Shown here one piece after another: positions 9,246-16,134 of a stretch of 64,000 nt of DNA; the stretch's first letter is position 1; each line of letters starts with the position of its first letter. This DNA is from Methylocaldum sp002005105. Lineage in GTDB: Bacteria > Pseudomonadota > Gammaproteobacteria > Methylococcales > Methylococcaceae. Below the pieces are notes generated by a model. It was given only the letters and a program-made list of their open reading frames with translations. It had not been told where the DNA came from and made no database searches. A program made the position numbers and the translations under genes. The stretch covers positions 1,736,001 through 1,800,000 of the forward strand of contig NZ_CP194902.1 of the NCBI RefSeq assembly GCF_051027545.1, read 5' to 3'.

Positions 9246-9584
9246 ATGCACGCAAGCACAACTAGGTTCCCGACTTCCGACCATGGCTGCAATTTCGGCG
9301 CTTCCGGAACGCCGGTACAGGCGCTGAGCACGGCCTTCAAGGTATGCACGCGCGGTTTCAAGGACGCCATCACCTGGTGCCTGGGCTGGCAGACCAACCT
9401 GGTCAAGATCAACTCCAGGGGGAGGACCCTCATCAATCCGCCGGACAATACGCCCTGTGATCAGTGCAACGGCAGTATCTACAACCTCAGCGGCGATACG
9501 GAGGATTGTTCGGGCACCAAACCCAAGCCGCCCAAGGTCGATCTGCCCGATCGCAAACCGAGAGTGCCCGAGGTGCCTGAATGA
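9246..9584 (+). CDS. small Cys-containing protein within the eCIS
   Basis: 112 residues. It has six cysteines, including a CDQC pair near residue 71 and DHGCNFG at the N terminus, and a Pro/Lys-rich tail (KPKPPKVDLPDRKPRVPEVPE). The stop overlaps the next ATG at 9581, which supports it as a real gene. No family is recognised. Its place directly after the second core gene fits an immunity, chaperone or accessory cargo role, but this is only positional. Confidence 0.55.
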   Translation: MHASTTRFPTSDHGCNFGASGTPVQALSTAFKVCTRGFKDAITWCLGWQTNLVKINSRGRTLINPPDNTPCDQCNGSIYNLSGDTEDCSGTKPKPPKVDLPDRKPRVPEVPE

Positions 9585-10240
9585 CCACCTTTCCCAATTC
9601 TCCGCGTGTCCTCAAGGGCGGCCTGGTGCTGATCGATCCCGAGTCGGCGCGAGTGCTGCGCATCATTTCGCTGCAGTACAACCCGGACTCGCTGTCGCGC
9701 ACATTGCAGATCCAGTCGGCCGGGGGGGAAGCGGTCAACCGCTCGGAGCCGATGCGCTTCAAGGGGCCGGCGGTGGAGACGATCAAGCTGGACGCCGAGA
9801 TCGACGCCGCCGACCAGTTGGAGTTTCCGGACCAGCATCGCGCCGTGGTCGAGCACGGCATCCAGCCTCAACTGGCGGTGCTCGAATCCCTGGCGCATCC
9901 GACCAGCGCCCAGTTGTTGCGGGTCGATGCCGAGGCCAGTTCCGGGACGCTGGAAATAGCGCCCATGGAGGCGCCGCTGATGCTGTTCGTGTGGAGCAAG
10001 AGCCGTGTGGTGCCGGTGCGGCTGACGGACTTCTCGATCACCGAGGAGGCTTTCGATCCCGCGCTGAACCCGATCCGCGCCAAGGTGAGCCTGGGGCTGC
10101 GCGTGCTCTCGGTGGACGACCTCGGCTTCGCCCACAAGGGCGGAAGCCTGTTCATGAGCTATCTGCAAACCAAGGAACAACTCGCGGCGAAGGCCCAGCC
10201 GGGCAGCTTCGCGGCACTTGGTATCGGAGGGATTGAATGA
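9581..10240 (+). CDS. CIS tube / baseplate adaptor protein (Pvc7 N-terminal type)
   Basis: 219 residues beginning with LKGGLVLIDPESARVLRIISLQYNPDSLSRTLQ, the hallmark of the contractile-injection-system tube domain at the start of Pvc7/Afp7 proteins. MLFVWSKSRVVPVRLTDFSITEEAFDP follows. Here it lacks a fused LysM domain, which is instead encoded by the next gene. It is expected at the tube-hub junction of the baseplate. Confidence 0.85.
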   Translation: MTTFPNSPRVLKGGLVLIDPESARVLRIISLQYNPDSLSRTLQIQSAGGEAVNRSEPMRFKGPAVETIKLDAEIDAADQLEFPDQHRAVVEHGIQPQLAVLESLAHPTSAQLLRVDAEASSGTLEIAPMEAPLMLFVWSKSRVVPVRLTDFSITEEAFDPALNPIRAKVSLGLRVLSVDDLGFAHKGGSLFMSYLQTKEQLAAKAQPGSFAALGIGGIE

Positions 10241-10335
10241 GCCGTCAGCTATCAGCGGTCAGCAGATAAGTTGGAATCGCAGAATGCTGAAACCTGAAAG
10301 CTGACGGCTGACAGCTAACTACCGAGAGCTAACTA
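10241..10335. repeat. short-period AGCTGAC/GCTGATAGCT repeat
   Basis: The gap contains several copies of GTCAGCTATCAGC-like and AGCTGACGGCTGACAGCTAAC units on both strands. The same units flank the gp25 gene at 12985-13045 and 13150-13195, so one repeat family has expanded in eCIS spacers. Confidence 0.7.
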
Positions 10336-10701
10336 ATGACTGATCCAATCCAAGCCTTTCTACAAGCCAACGTCCTGGTCACGCCGCTGTTTCCCGCCAC
10401 CAGCCGTTACCACGGCATCGCGGCGGCCCAGCTTACGCGGCCGGACGGCACGACCGTGGTGTATCTGAAACGCCGCTTCGTGCCGCCGCCGGAGAACTTC
10501 GCGCTGCTGCAGGAGCACACGGTGGTCGAGGGAGACCGGCTGGACAATTTGGCCGCGCGCTATCTCGGCGACCCGCTGCAATACTGGCGCATCTGCGACG
10601 CCAACCGCGCCATGCGTCCGGAGGAACTGACCGAGACCGCCGGGCGGCGCCTGCGCATCACCTTGCCGGAAGGCATTCCGGGGGGGGCGGATGCTGGCTA
10701 A
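10336..10701 (+). CDS. LysM-domain baseplate protein
   Basis: 121 residues. The C-terminal half is a LysM-type domain: HTVVEGDRLDNLAARYLGDP, then YWRICDANRAM and LRITLP. In contractile systems this domain, equivalent to gpX or gp53, clamps baseplate wedges around the hub rather than degrading peptidoglycan. The gene is isolated from its neighbours by repeats on both sides (10241-10335 and 10702-11010), so it may need its own translation start. Confidence 0.88.
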   Translation: MTDPIQAFLQANVLVTPLFPATSRYHGIAAAQLTRPDGTTVVYLKRRFVPPPENFALLQEHTVVEGDRLDNLAARYLGDPLQYWRICDANRAMRPEELTETAGRRLRITLPEGIPGGADAG

Positions 10702-11010
10702 CCCGCTGCAGAGCCGTCTTGATGCGGGCTTCATCCCCTCTGTGGGTAGGGGTATCTACCTAAATGCACAAAGCCGTAGTTCCGGCAGGGATTGCTCGCC
10801 CCTTCCCTGGGGCTCGTCCTTCGGACCGTGCTTAGCACGTCCAAATTCGCTCCTTGCGAATTTGTGCCGGAATCCAGAGCACAGGGAAGTGACACGCCTC
10901 TGCCATCCATGGCTTCTGGACCCCGGCATTCCCTCCCGGGGTGACGATTTGTGTAGATACCTTTGCCCTGTGGGGGCGGTGCCGCGCAGCCGCAAGTCTT
11001 GGGGTTATCA
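10702..11010. repeat. interspersed repeat element between LysM and hub genes
   Basis: About 300 bases with no supported gene. The sequence GGGTAGGGGTATCTACCTAAATG near 10744 reappears inverted as GATTTGTGTAGATACC near 10945, and GTTCCGGCAGGGATTG near 10781 is answered by GGCATTCCCTCCCGGGG near 10924. The segment therefore looks like a palindromic mobile repeat dropped into a tightly packed operon. Confidence 0.6.
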
Positions 11011-12150
11011 ATGAAAAACGGAATTCAGCTCACCTTGCTGATGGGCCCGGTGGTGCCCATTCCGGCTCCGCGGGTGGTGATGGATGCGCTCGACAGCGTG
11101 CAGGTCACCACGGCGGCCGGCGCGGCCAGCGGTTTCCAGCTTTCGTTCCAGTTCAGCAGCAAGTCGGAGCTGAACACGATTTTTCTGATCGCCGGGGCGC
11201 AGAGTACCGGTCCCGCGACGCCGCCGCTGCGGGTGATGCTGATCGTGACCCTGAACGGCACGCCGCAGCCGCTGTTCGACGGCGTCATGACCAATGTCGA
11301 GGTGCAGGCGGGAAGCAACGGGGCTCCCGGCACGGTGACGGTCACCGGCGAAGACCTCACCAAGGCGATGGACATGCTGGATTTCAGCGGCCTGCCGTTC
11401 CCGGCGCTGCCGATCGAGGCGCGGGTGGCGCTGTTGTGCGCCAAGTACGCGCCGTTCGGCCTCATTCCGCTGGTGATCCCCGTGCTGTTCCCGGACGTGC
11501 CCATTCCCGTCGACAAGATTCCCGCCCAGCAAGGCACGGATCTCCAATACATCCGGCAACTGGCGGATGAGGTGGGCTACGTCTTTTACGTCGAACCGGG
11601 GCCGGCGCCCGGCACCAACATCGCCTACTTCGGACCCGAGATCAAAGTGGGCGTGCCGCAGCCGGCGCTCAACGTGGACATGGACGCACTGACCAACGTG
11701 GAGTCGCTGAGTTTTTCCTTCGATCCCACCAAGGGGGTGCTGCCGGTGGTCTTCATTCAGAACCAGCTGACCCGTGTGCCGATTCCGATTCCCATCCCCA
11801 ATCTCAATCCCTTGCAACCGCCCTTGGGTGCGTTGCCGACGCCCATCGCCAATCTTACCGTGCTCAAGGACACCGCCAAGATGAATCCCATGCAGGCGAT
11901 TTCCAAGGGACTCGCGGAGGCCAAGAAGTCGCAGGACGCGGTCAGCGCCAACGGCAGCCTGGACGTGCTGCGCTACGGCCGGGTGCTCAAGGCCCGGCAA
12001 CTGGTGGGAGTACGCGGTGCGGGCGTGGCCTACGACGGGCTCTACTACGTCGAGAGCGTCACCAGCACTCTCAAGCGCGGCGAGTTCAAGCAGAGCTTTC
12101 GGCTCACGCGGAACGGCCTGGTTTCCATCACGCCGAGGGTGCCCGTATGA
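11011..12150 (+). CDS. baseplate hub protein (gpD-like)
   Basis: 379 residues from the ATG at 11011; the open frame extends 48 bases upstream, but that part is repeat sequence. The order of strands and the segment LPIEARVALLCAKYAPFGL, then QQGTDLQYIRQLADEVGYVFYVEPG, match phage late control gpD hub proteins, which form the gp27-like base on which the spike sits. The C terminus (GLYYVESVTSTLKRGEFKQSFRLTRNGL) is typical. It overlaps the spike gene by 4 bases. Confidence 0.88.
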   Translation: MKNGIQLTLLMGPVVPIPAPRVVMDALDSVQVTTAAGAASGFQLSFQFSSKSELNTIFLIAGAQSTGPATPPLRVMLIVTLNGTPQPLFDGVMTNVEVQAGSNGAPGTVTVTGEDLTKAMDMLDFSGLPFPALPIEARVALLCAKYAPFGLIPLVIPVLFPDVPIPVDKIPAQQGTDLQYIRQLADEVGYVFYVEPGPAPGTNIAYFGPEIKVGVPQPALNVDMDALTNVESLSFSFDPTKGVLPVVFIQNQLTRVPIPIPIPNLNPLQPPLGALPTPIANLTVLKDTAKMNPMQAISKGLAEAKKSQDAVSANGSLDVLRYGRVLKARQLVGVRGAGVAYDGLYYVESVTSTLKRGEFKQSFRLTRNGLVSITPRVPV

Positions 12151-12662
12151 ACGAGAGCGGCAAGTATTACGGCAAGTACCGCGGCATGGTGCTCAACAAC
12201 ATCGATCCCTTGCAGCAGGGCCGCTTGCAGGTGCAGGTGCCGGACGTGGCGGGCCTCGCTCCGGCGACCTGGGCCATGCCCTGCGTGCCGATCGCCGGCA
12301 TCCAGAACGGCATGTTCGCCCTGCCCATTATCGGTTCGGGCGTGTGGATCGAATTCGAGCAGGGCAATCCGGACTATCCGATCTGGGTGGGCTGTTTCTG
12401 GGGCAGCGGGGCCGAAGTGCCGGCGCTGGCCCGCGCCACGCCGCCGGGCCTGTCCGCCATCACCCTGCAGACGCCGTTGCAGAACGGACTGACGATTTCG
12501 GACCTGCCGGGTCCCACCGGCGGCATCATGCTGAAAAGCGCCACGGGGGCGACGCTGATCGTCAACGACACCGGCATCTACATCCAGAACGGCAAGGGCG
12601 CGATGATCACCCTCGTCGGGCCGACCGTGACCATCAACAACGGCGCGCTGACGGTGGTCTGA
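12147..12662 (+). CDS. baseplate spike protein (gpV/gp5-like)
   Basis: 171 residues. An OB-fold region (KYRGMVLNNIDPLQQGRLQVQVPDVAG, WAMPCVPIAG, GVWIEFEQGNPDYPIWVGCFWG) is followed by a short repetitive beta-helical tail (GIMLKSATGATLIVNDTGIYIQNGKGAMITLVGPTVTINN). This is the phage baseplate assembly protein V / VgrG needle family that carries the tip protein. It is coupled to the hub gene by an ATGA overlap. Confidence 0.9.
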   Translation: MNESGKYYGKYRGMVLNNIDPLQQGRLQVQVPDVAGLAPATWAMPCVPIAGIQNGMFALPIIGSGVWIEFEQGNPDYPIWVGCFWGSGAEVPALARATPPGLSAITLQTPLQNGLTISDLPGPTGGIMLKSATGATLIVNDTGIYIQNGKGAMITLVGPTVTINNGALTVV

Positions 12663-12663
12663 G

Positions 12664-12984
12664 ATGCCCGGACCGCTTCTGCATGTCGGCGCTTCGGTAC
12701 TGTGCGCGCACGGCGGCACGGCAACGCCCACCGCTCCGAACCCGAGGGTGCTGGTGAGCGGCCAGCCCACGGTAACCATGGCCGCGCCCTACGCCATCGC
12801 CGGCTGCCCGTTCAACGTGAGCGGCGGCCCGGTGCCCTGCGTCACCGGACAGTGGGTGGTGGCGGCCACGCGGGTCTTTTCCAACGGCCAGCCGCTGGTG
12901 CTGATGGACAGTCGGGCCGTTTGCGCGCCGAACGGTACGCCGCTTCTGCCGGTGGCGGCGCAGACGCGGGTGATAGGAGCTTGA
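12664..12984 (+). CDS. PAAR-like spike-tip protein (DUF4280 type)
   Basis: 106 residues starting one base after the spike stop. The conserved pattern is PTVTMAAPYAIAGCPF, PCVTGQWVVAATRVFSNGQPLVLMDS and CAPNGTP...AQTRV, as in PAAR-like/DUF4280 proteins that sharpen the spike and can carry cargo. Four cysteines are in the family positions. Confidence 0.85.
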   Translation: MPGPLLHVGASVLCAHGGTATPTAPNPRVLVSGQPTVTMAAPYAIAGCPFNVSGGPVPCVTGQWVVAATRVFSNGQPLVLMDSRAVCAPNGTPLLPVAAQTRVIGA

Positions 12985-13195
12985 TAGCTGACAGTTATCA
13001 GCCGTCAGCTGTCAGCCGAGAACTGAAAGCTGACAGCGAGTTGATTTCTGGTTCCCACGCGCTGCGTGGGAACCGATTCGGCCCGCGCTGCGGGCCGTGA
13101 CGGGGCGCGGCGCGCCAGAACGGCATTCCCACGCCACGCGTGGGAACGAGAAGAATAACTGATCGCTGAAAGCTGACAGCTGATAGCTAACATCC
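12985..13195. repeat. composite repeat: AGCTGAC units flanking two GTGGGAAC hairpins
   Basis: AGCTGACAG-type units at both ends (12985-13040 and 13150-13195) enclose two REP-like hairpins. One is GGTTCCCACGC with GCGTGGGAACC at 13050-13074, and the other TTCCCACGC with GCGTGGGAA at about 13125-13147. The arrangement is like a bacterial interspersed mosaic element and separates tip and gp25 genes. Confidence 0.75.
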
Positions 13196-13561
13196 ATGAA
13201 CCTTCAATACCCCTACCAGTTCGACGATCGAGGGCGCACCGCCGAAGCCGGCGAGGAGGCGTACATCCGCGGCCTGATCGAGCAGGTGCTGTTCACCTCG
13301 CCGGGCGAGCGGGTGATGCGGCCCGATTTCGGCAGCGGGCTCATGCAACTGGTGTTCGCGCCGAATAGCGTCGAACTGGCCGCGACCACCCAGTTCCTGG
13401 TGCAGGGCGCGCTGCAGCAATGGCTGGGCCATCTGATCGCGCTCGACGGCGTGGAGGTGGAAGCGATCGAGTCGACCCTGAGGGTGACCGTGCGCTATGC
13501 GATCCGCCGTACCGGTACCAGCCAAGTAGCGACGTTCGAACGCGGAGGGGCGCTGCCATGA
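13196..13561 (+). CDS. baseplate wedge protein gp25/GPW
   Basis: 121 residues with the gp25 core: YIRGLIEQVLFTSPGERVMRPDFGSGL, LFAPNSVELAATTQFLVQGALQQWLGHLI. gp25-like proteins start sheath polymerisation from the baseplate. The start is the first ATG after the repeat-rich spacer, and the stop overlaps the next gene. Confidence 0.93.
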   Translation: MNLQYPYQFDDRGRTAEAGEEAYIRGLIEQVLFTSPGERVMRPDFGSGLMQLVFAPNSVELAATTQFLVQGALQQWLGHLIALDGVEVEAIESTLRVTVRYAIRRTGTSQVATFERGGALP

Positions 13562-16134
13562 TCTACCATTGCTGCGACGAACGGCGCCGCAATAAGGTCG
13601 CCGCCCATCCCACCCTCAACGGCATCGACTATCTGGAAGTGCTGGACCGCGAAGCGCCGCTCGGCAGCCCGCGCCAGCAAACCTTGTTGGTCCGGCTGTT
13701 CAAGGCGGTTCCGCCGGGTTTCGCGGCCCAGCAGGTCCGCATCGAAGGCGGCGAGCGGGTGCGCGGCGTCCGCGTCGAATGGGTGGCGCCGGCTTCCGCG
13801 CCGCCGGCGGAGGCCACCCCCGCCGAAGCGGCGTTCTTCGCCGGCCTGCCCGAGCCGGACCACGTCCTGCTGGTCCGCGTCGACCGCTACGGCGATTTCT
13901 CGCCGTACCGGTTGCGTCTGGTGCGCTCGGCGCTGGACGAAACGCCGCCGCAAAACTTCGACCCGCGGCTTTCCGAGGTGGAATTCTCGTTCAAGGTCGA
14001 GTGCGACAGCGAGTTCGACTGCCGGAAGCGGGAGGACTGTCCCGAAGAGCCCGTCCCGGCGCCGGAGATCGATTATCTCGCCAAGGATTATCCAAGCTTC
14101 CGCCGGCTCATCCTGGACCGGATCAGCCAACTGGTGCCGGACTGGCGCGAGCGCAGCGCCGCCGACCTGGGCGTGACCCTCGCCGAACTCATGGCCTACG
14201 TGGCGGATCAACTGTCCTACCGGCAGGACGCCATCGCCACCGAAGCCTACCTGGAAACCGCGCGCCTGCGCACTTCGCTCCGCCGCCATGCCCTGCTGGT
14301 CGACTATCCCATGCACGAAGGCTGCAATGCCCGAGTCTGGCTGCACGTGGCGGTGAATGCGGACGGAGTGGCCTTGCCGCGGGCCGGCACCCGTTTCTAC
14401 GGCCGGGTGCCGGGTTTGCCGTCGCGTATCGTCCCCGGATCGCGGGATGACGAAGCCGCCTTGCGGAAAAGTCCCGCGATTTTCGAGCCGCTGCACGATG
14501 TCGTGCTTTACGCGGCGCATAACGAAATCGATTTCCATGCCTGGGGCGATCGCCGCTGCTGTCTGCCCAAGGGCGCGATTCGGGCGACGCTCGCCGGCCA
14601 TCTCGCCGTGCTGGAAGCGGGCGACGCCTTGCTGTTCGAGGAGGTGCTGGGACCTTCGACCGGCGAGCCGGGCGACGCCGATCCCGCGCACCGCCACGTG
14701 GTGCGGCTGGTCTCGGTACGCAAGTTCTCGCCGGACGACCCCGCGGCGCCGCTCACCGATCCCGTCAGCGGTGCAGAGATTACCGAGATCGCCTGGGCCG
14801 CCGAGGACGCCTTGCCGTTCCCGCTGTGCATTTCCTCGGTCACCGACGAGGCGCACGGCGAAGTGGAGCTCGACCGGGTCAGCGTCGCAAGGGGCAACCT
14901 GGTGCTCGCCGATCACGGTTTCACCTTGCCGGCGGACGAGAACCTGGGCAGCGTGCCCCCGGCGCGGCTGGTTTATCCGCCCGAGCGCGACGCCAATCGC
15001 TGCACCGGCGCCGAGCCCGTGGAGCTTTCGCCGCGTTTCGCGCCGAGGCTCCGTAACCTGCCGCTCACCTACGCGGGCACGGTGCTCAAGACGACCGTGA
15101 AGGAGGGAGTGAGCCGCACCGAACGCCTGGCCTTCGATCCGGAAGCGCCGGCGGCGTTCGCGATGCAATGGCTTATGGAGGACTGCCTGCCCGCGATCAC
15201 CCTGAACGGCGGCACTTGGACGGCGCGGCGCGACCTTTTGAACAGCGAGCCGGACGATCCCCATTTCGTCGTCGAGGTCGAGCACGACGGTTCGGCCAGC
15301 TTGCGCTTCGGCAACGGTGTGCACGGGCAACGGCCCAAAACCGGTATGGCATTTACAACGCGCTACCGGGTCGGCAACGGCCGCGCCGGGAACGTCGGCG
15401 CGGACACCATCGCCCACGTGGCGAGCGGCGACGGTTCTGTGCTCGGCGCGCGCAATCCCCTGGCCGCCCAGGGCGGCGTGGACCCGGAAGACGCCGCGGT
15501 GGTGCGCCGGCGCGCCCCGCAAGCCTTCCGCCGCCAGGAACGGGCGGTCACGCCGGAGGACTACGCCGAAGTCACCGAGCGCCATCCCGGCGTGCAGCGT
15601 GCGGCGGCGACGCTGCGCTGGACCGGGAGCTGGTACACGGTGTTCGTCACCGTGGACCGGGCCGGCGGCCTGTCGATAGCCACGGACGACTTCGAGCCCC
15701 GGATCACCCGCCACCTCGAGCGTTACCGAATGGCGGGCCACGACACCGAAATCAACGATCCGGTGTTCGTCTCCCTGGAAATCGATCTCCTGGTCTGCGT
15801 CCAGGCGAATTATTTCCGTTCCGACGTGCGCGCGGGATTGCTGGCGGTCCTGGGCAACCGGATGCTGCCCGACGGGCGGCGCGGGCTGTTTCATCCCGAT
15901 AACCTGAGCTTCGGCCAAACCGTCTACCTGAGCTCGCTATACGCGGCGGCCCGCCAGGTCGCGGGCGTGGGCTCGGTGCAGGTGACCCGCTTCCACCGCC
16001 AGGGCAGCGAGGACCCGGGGCCGCTCGCCGACGGTTTCCTGCGCCTGTCCCGGCTGGAGATTCCCCGCCTCGACAACGACCCCAATTTCCCGGAGCACGG
16101 CGTGCTTCGCCTGTCCCTATTCGGAGGCAAGTGA
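13558..16134 (+). CDS. baseplate wedge protein, gpJ/gp47 family (first of two)
   Basis: 858 residues from the ATG at 13558, fixed by the ATGA overlap with gp25. The N terminus has CC and CDSEFDCRKREDC clusters typical of eCIS J-type proteins, then IDYLAKDYPSFRRLILDRISQLVPDW, LAELMAYVADQLSYRQDAIATEAYLETARLRTSLRRHALLVDYPM. The C-terminal part has GVHGQRPKTG and ALRFGNG-like segments and RRRAPQAFRRQERAVTPEDYAEVTERHPGV. It pairs with the next J-like protein to form the wedge. Confidence 0.9.
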   Translation: MIYHCCDERRRNKVAAHPTLNGIDYLEVLDREAPLGSPRQQTLLVRLFKAVPPGFAAQQVRIEGGERVRGVRVEWVAPASAPPAEATPAEAAFFAGLPEPDHVLLVRVDRYGDFSPYRLRLVRSALDETPPQNFDPRLSEVEFSFKVECDSEFDCRKREDCPEEPVPAPEIDYLAKDYPSFRRLILDRISQLVPDWRERSAADLGVTLAELMAYVADQLSYRQDAIATEAYLETARLRTSLRRHALLVDYPMHEGCNARVWLHVAVNADGVALPRAGTRFYGRVPGLPSRIVPGSRDDEAALRKSPAIFEPLHDVVLYAAHNEIDFHAWGDRRCCLPKGAIRATLAGHLAVLEAGDALLFEEVLGPSTGEPGDADPAHRHVVRLVSVRKFSPDDPAAPLTDPVSGAEITEIAWAAEDALPFPLCISSVTDEAHGEVELDRVSVARGNLVLADHGFTLPADENLGSVPPARLVYPPERDANRCTGAEPVELSPRFAPRLRNLPLTYAGTVLKTTVKEGVSRTERLAFDPEAPAAFAMQWLMEDCLPAITLNGGTWTARRDLLNSEPDDPHFVVEVEHDGSASLRFGNGVHGQRPKTGMAFTTRYRVGNGRAGNVGADTIAHVASGDGSVLGARNPLAAQGGVDPEDAAVVRRRAPQAFRRQERAVTPEDYAEVTERHPGVQRAAATLRWTGSWYTVFVTVDRAGGLSIATDDFEPRITRHLERYRMAGHDTEINDPVFVSLEIDLLVCVQANYFRSDVRAGLLAVLGNRMLPDGRRGLFHPDNLSFGQTVYLSSLYAAARQVAGVGSVQVTRFHRQGSEDPGPLADGFLRLSRLEIPRLDNDPNFPEHGVLRLSLFGGK

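Noticed and set aside
13495..15918. An 807-codon frame on the - strand opposite the first gpJ-like gene
   Set aside because: It is a shadow frame caused by high G+C third positions. It lacks any family motif, and the + strand protein is clearly real.
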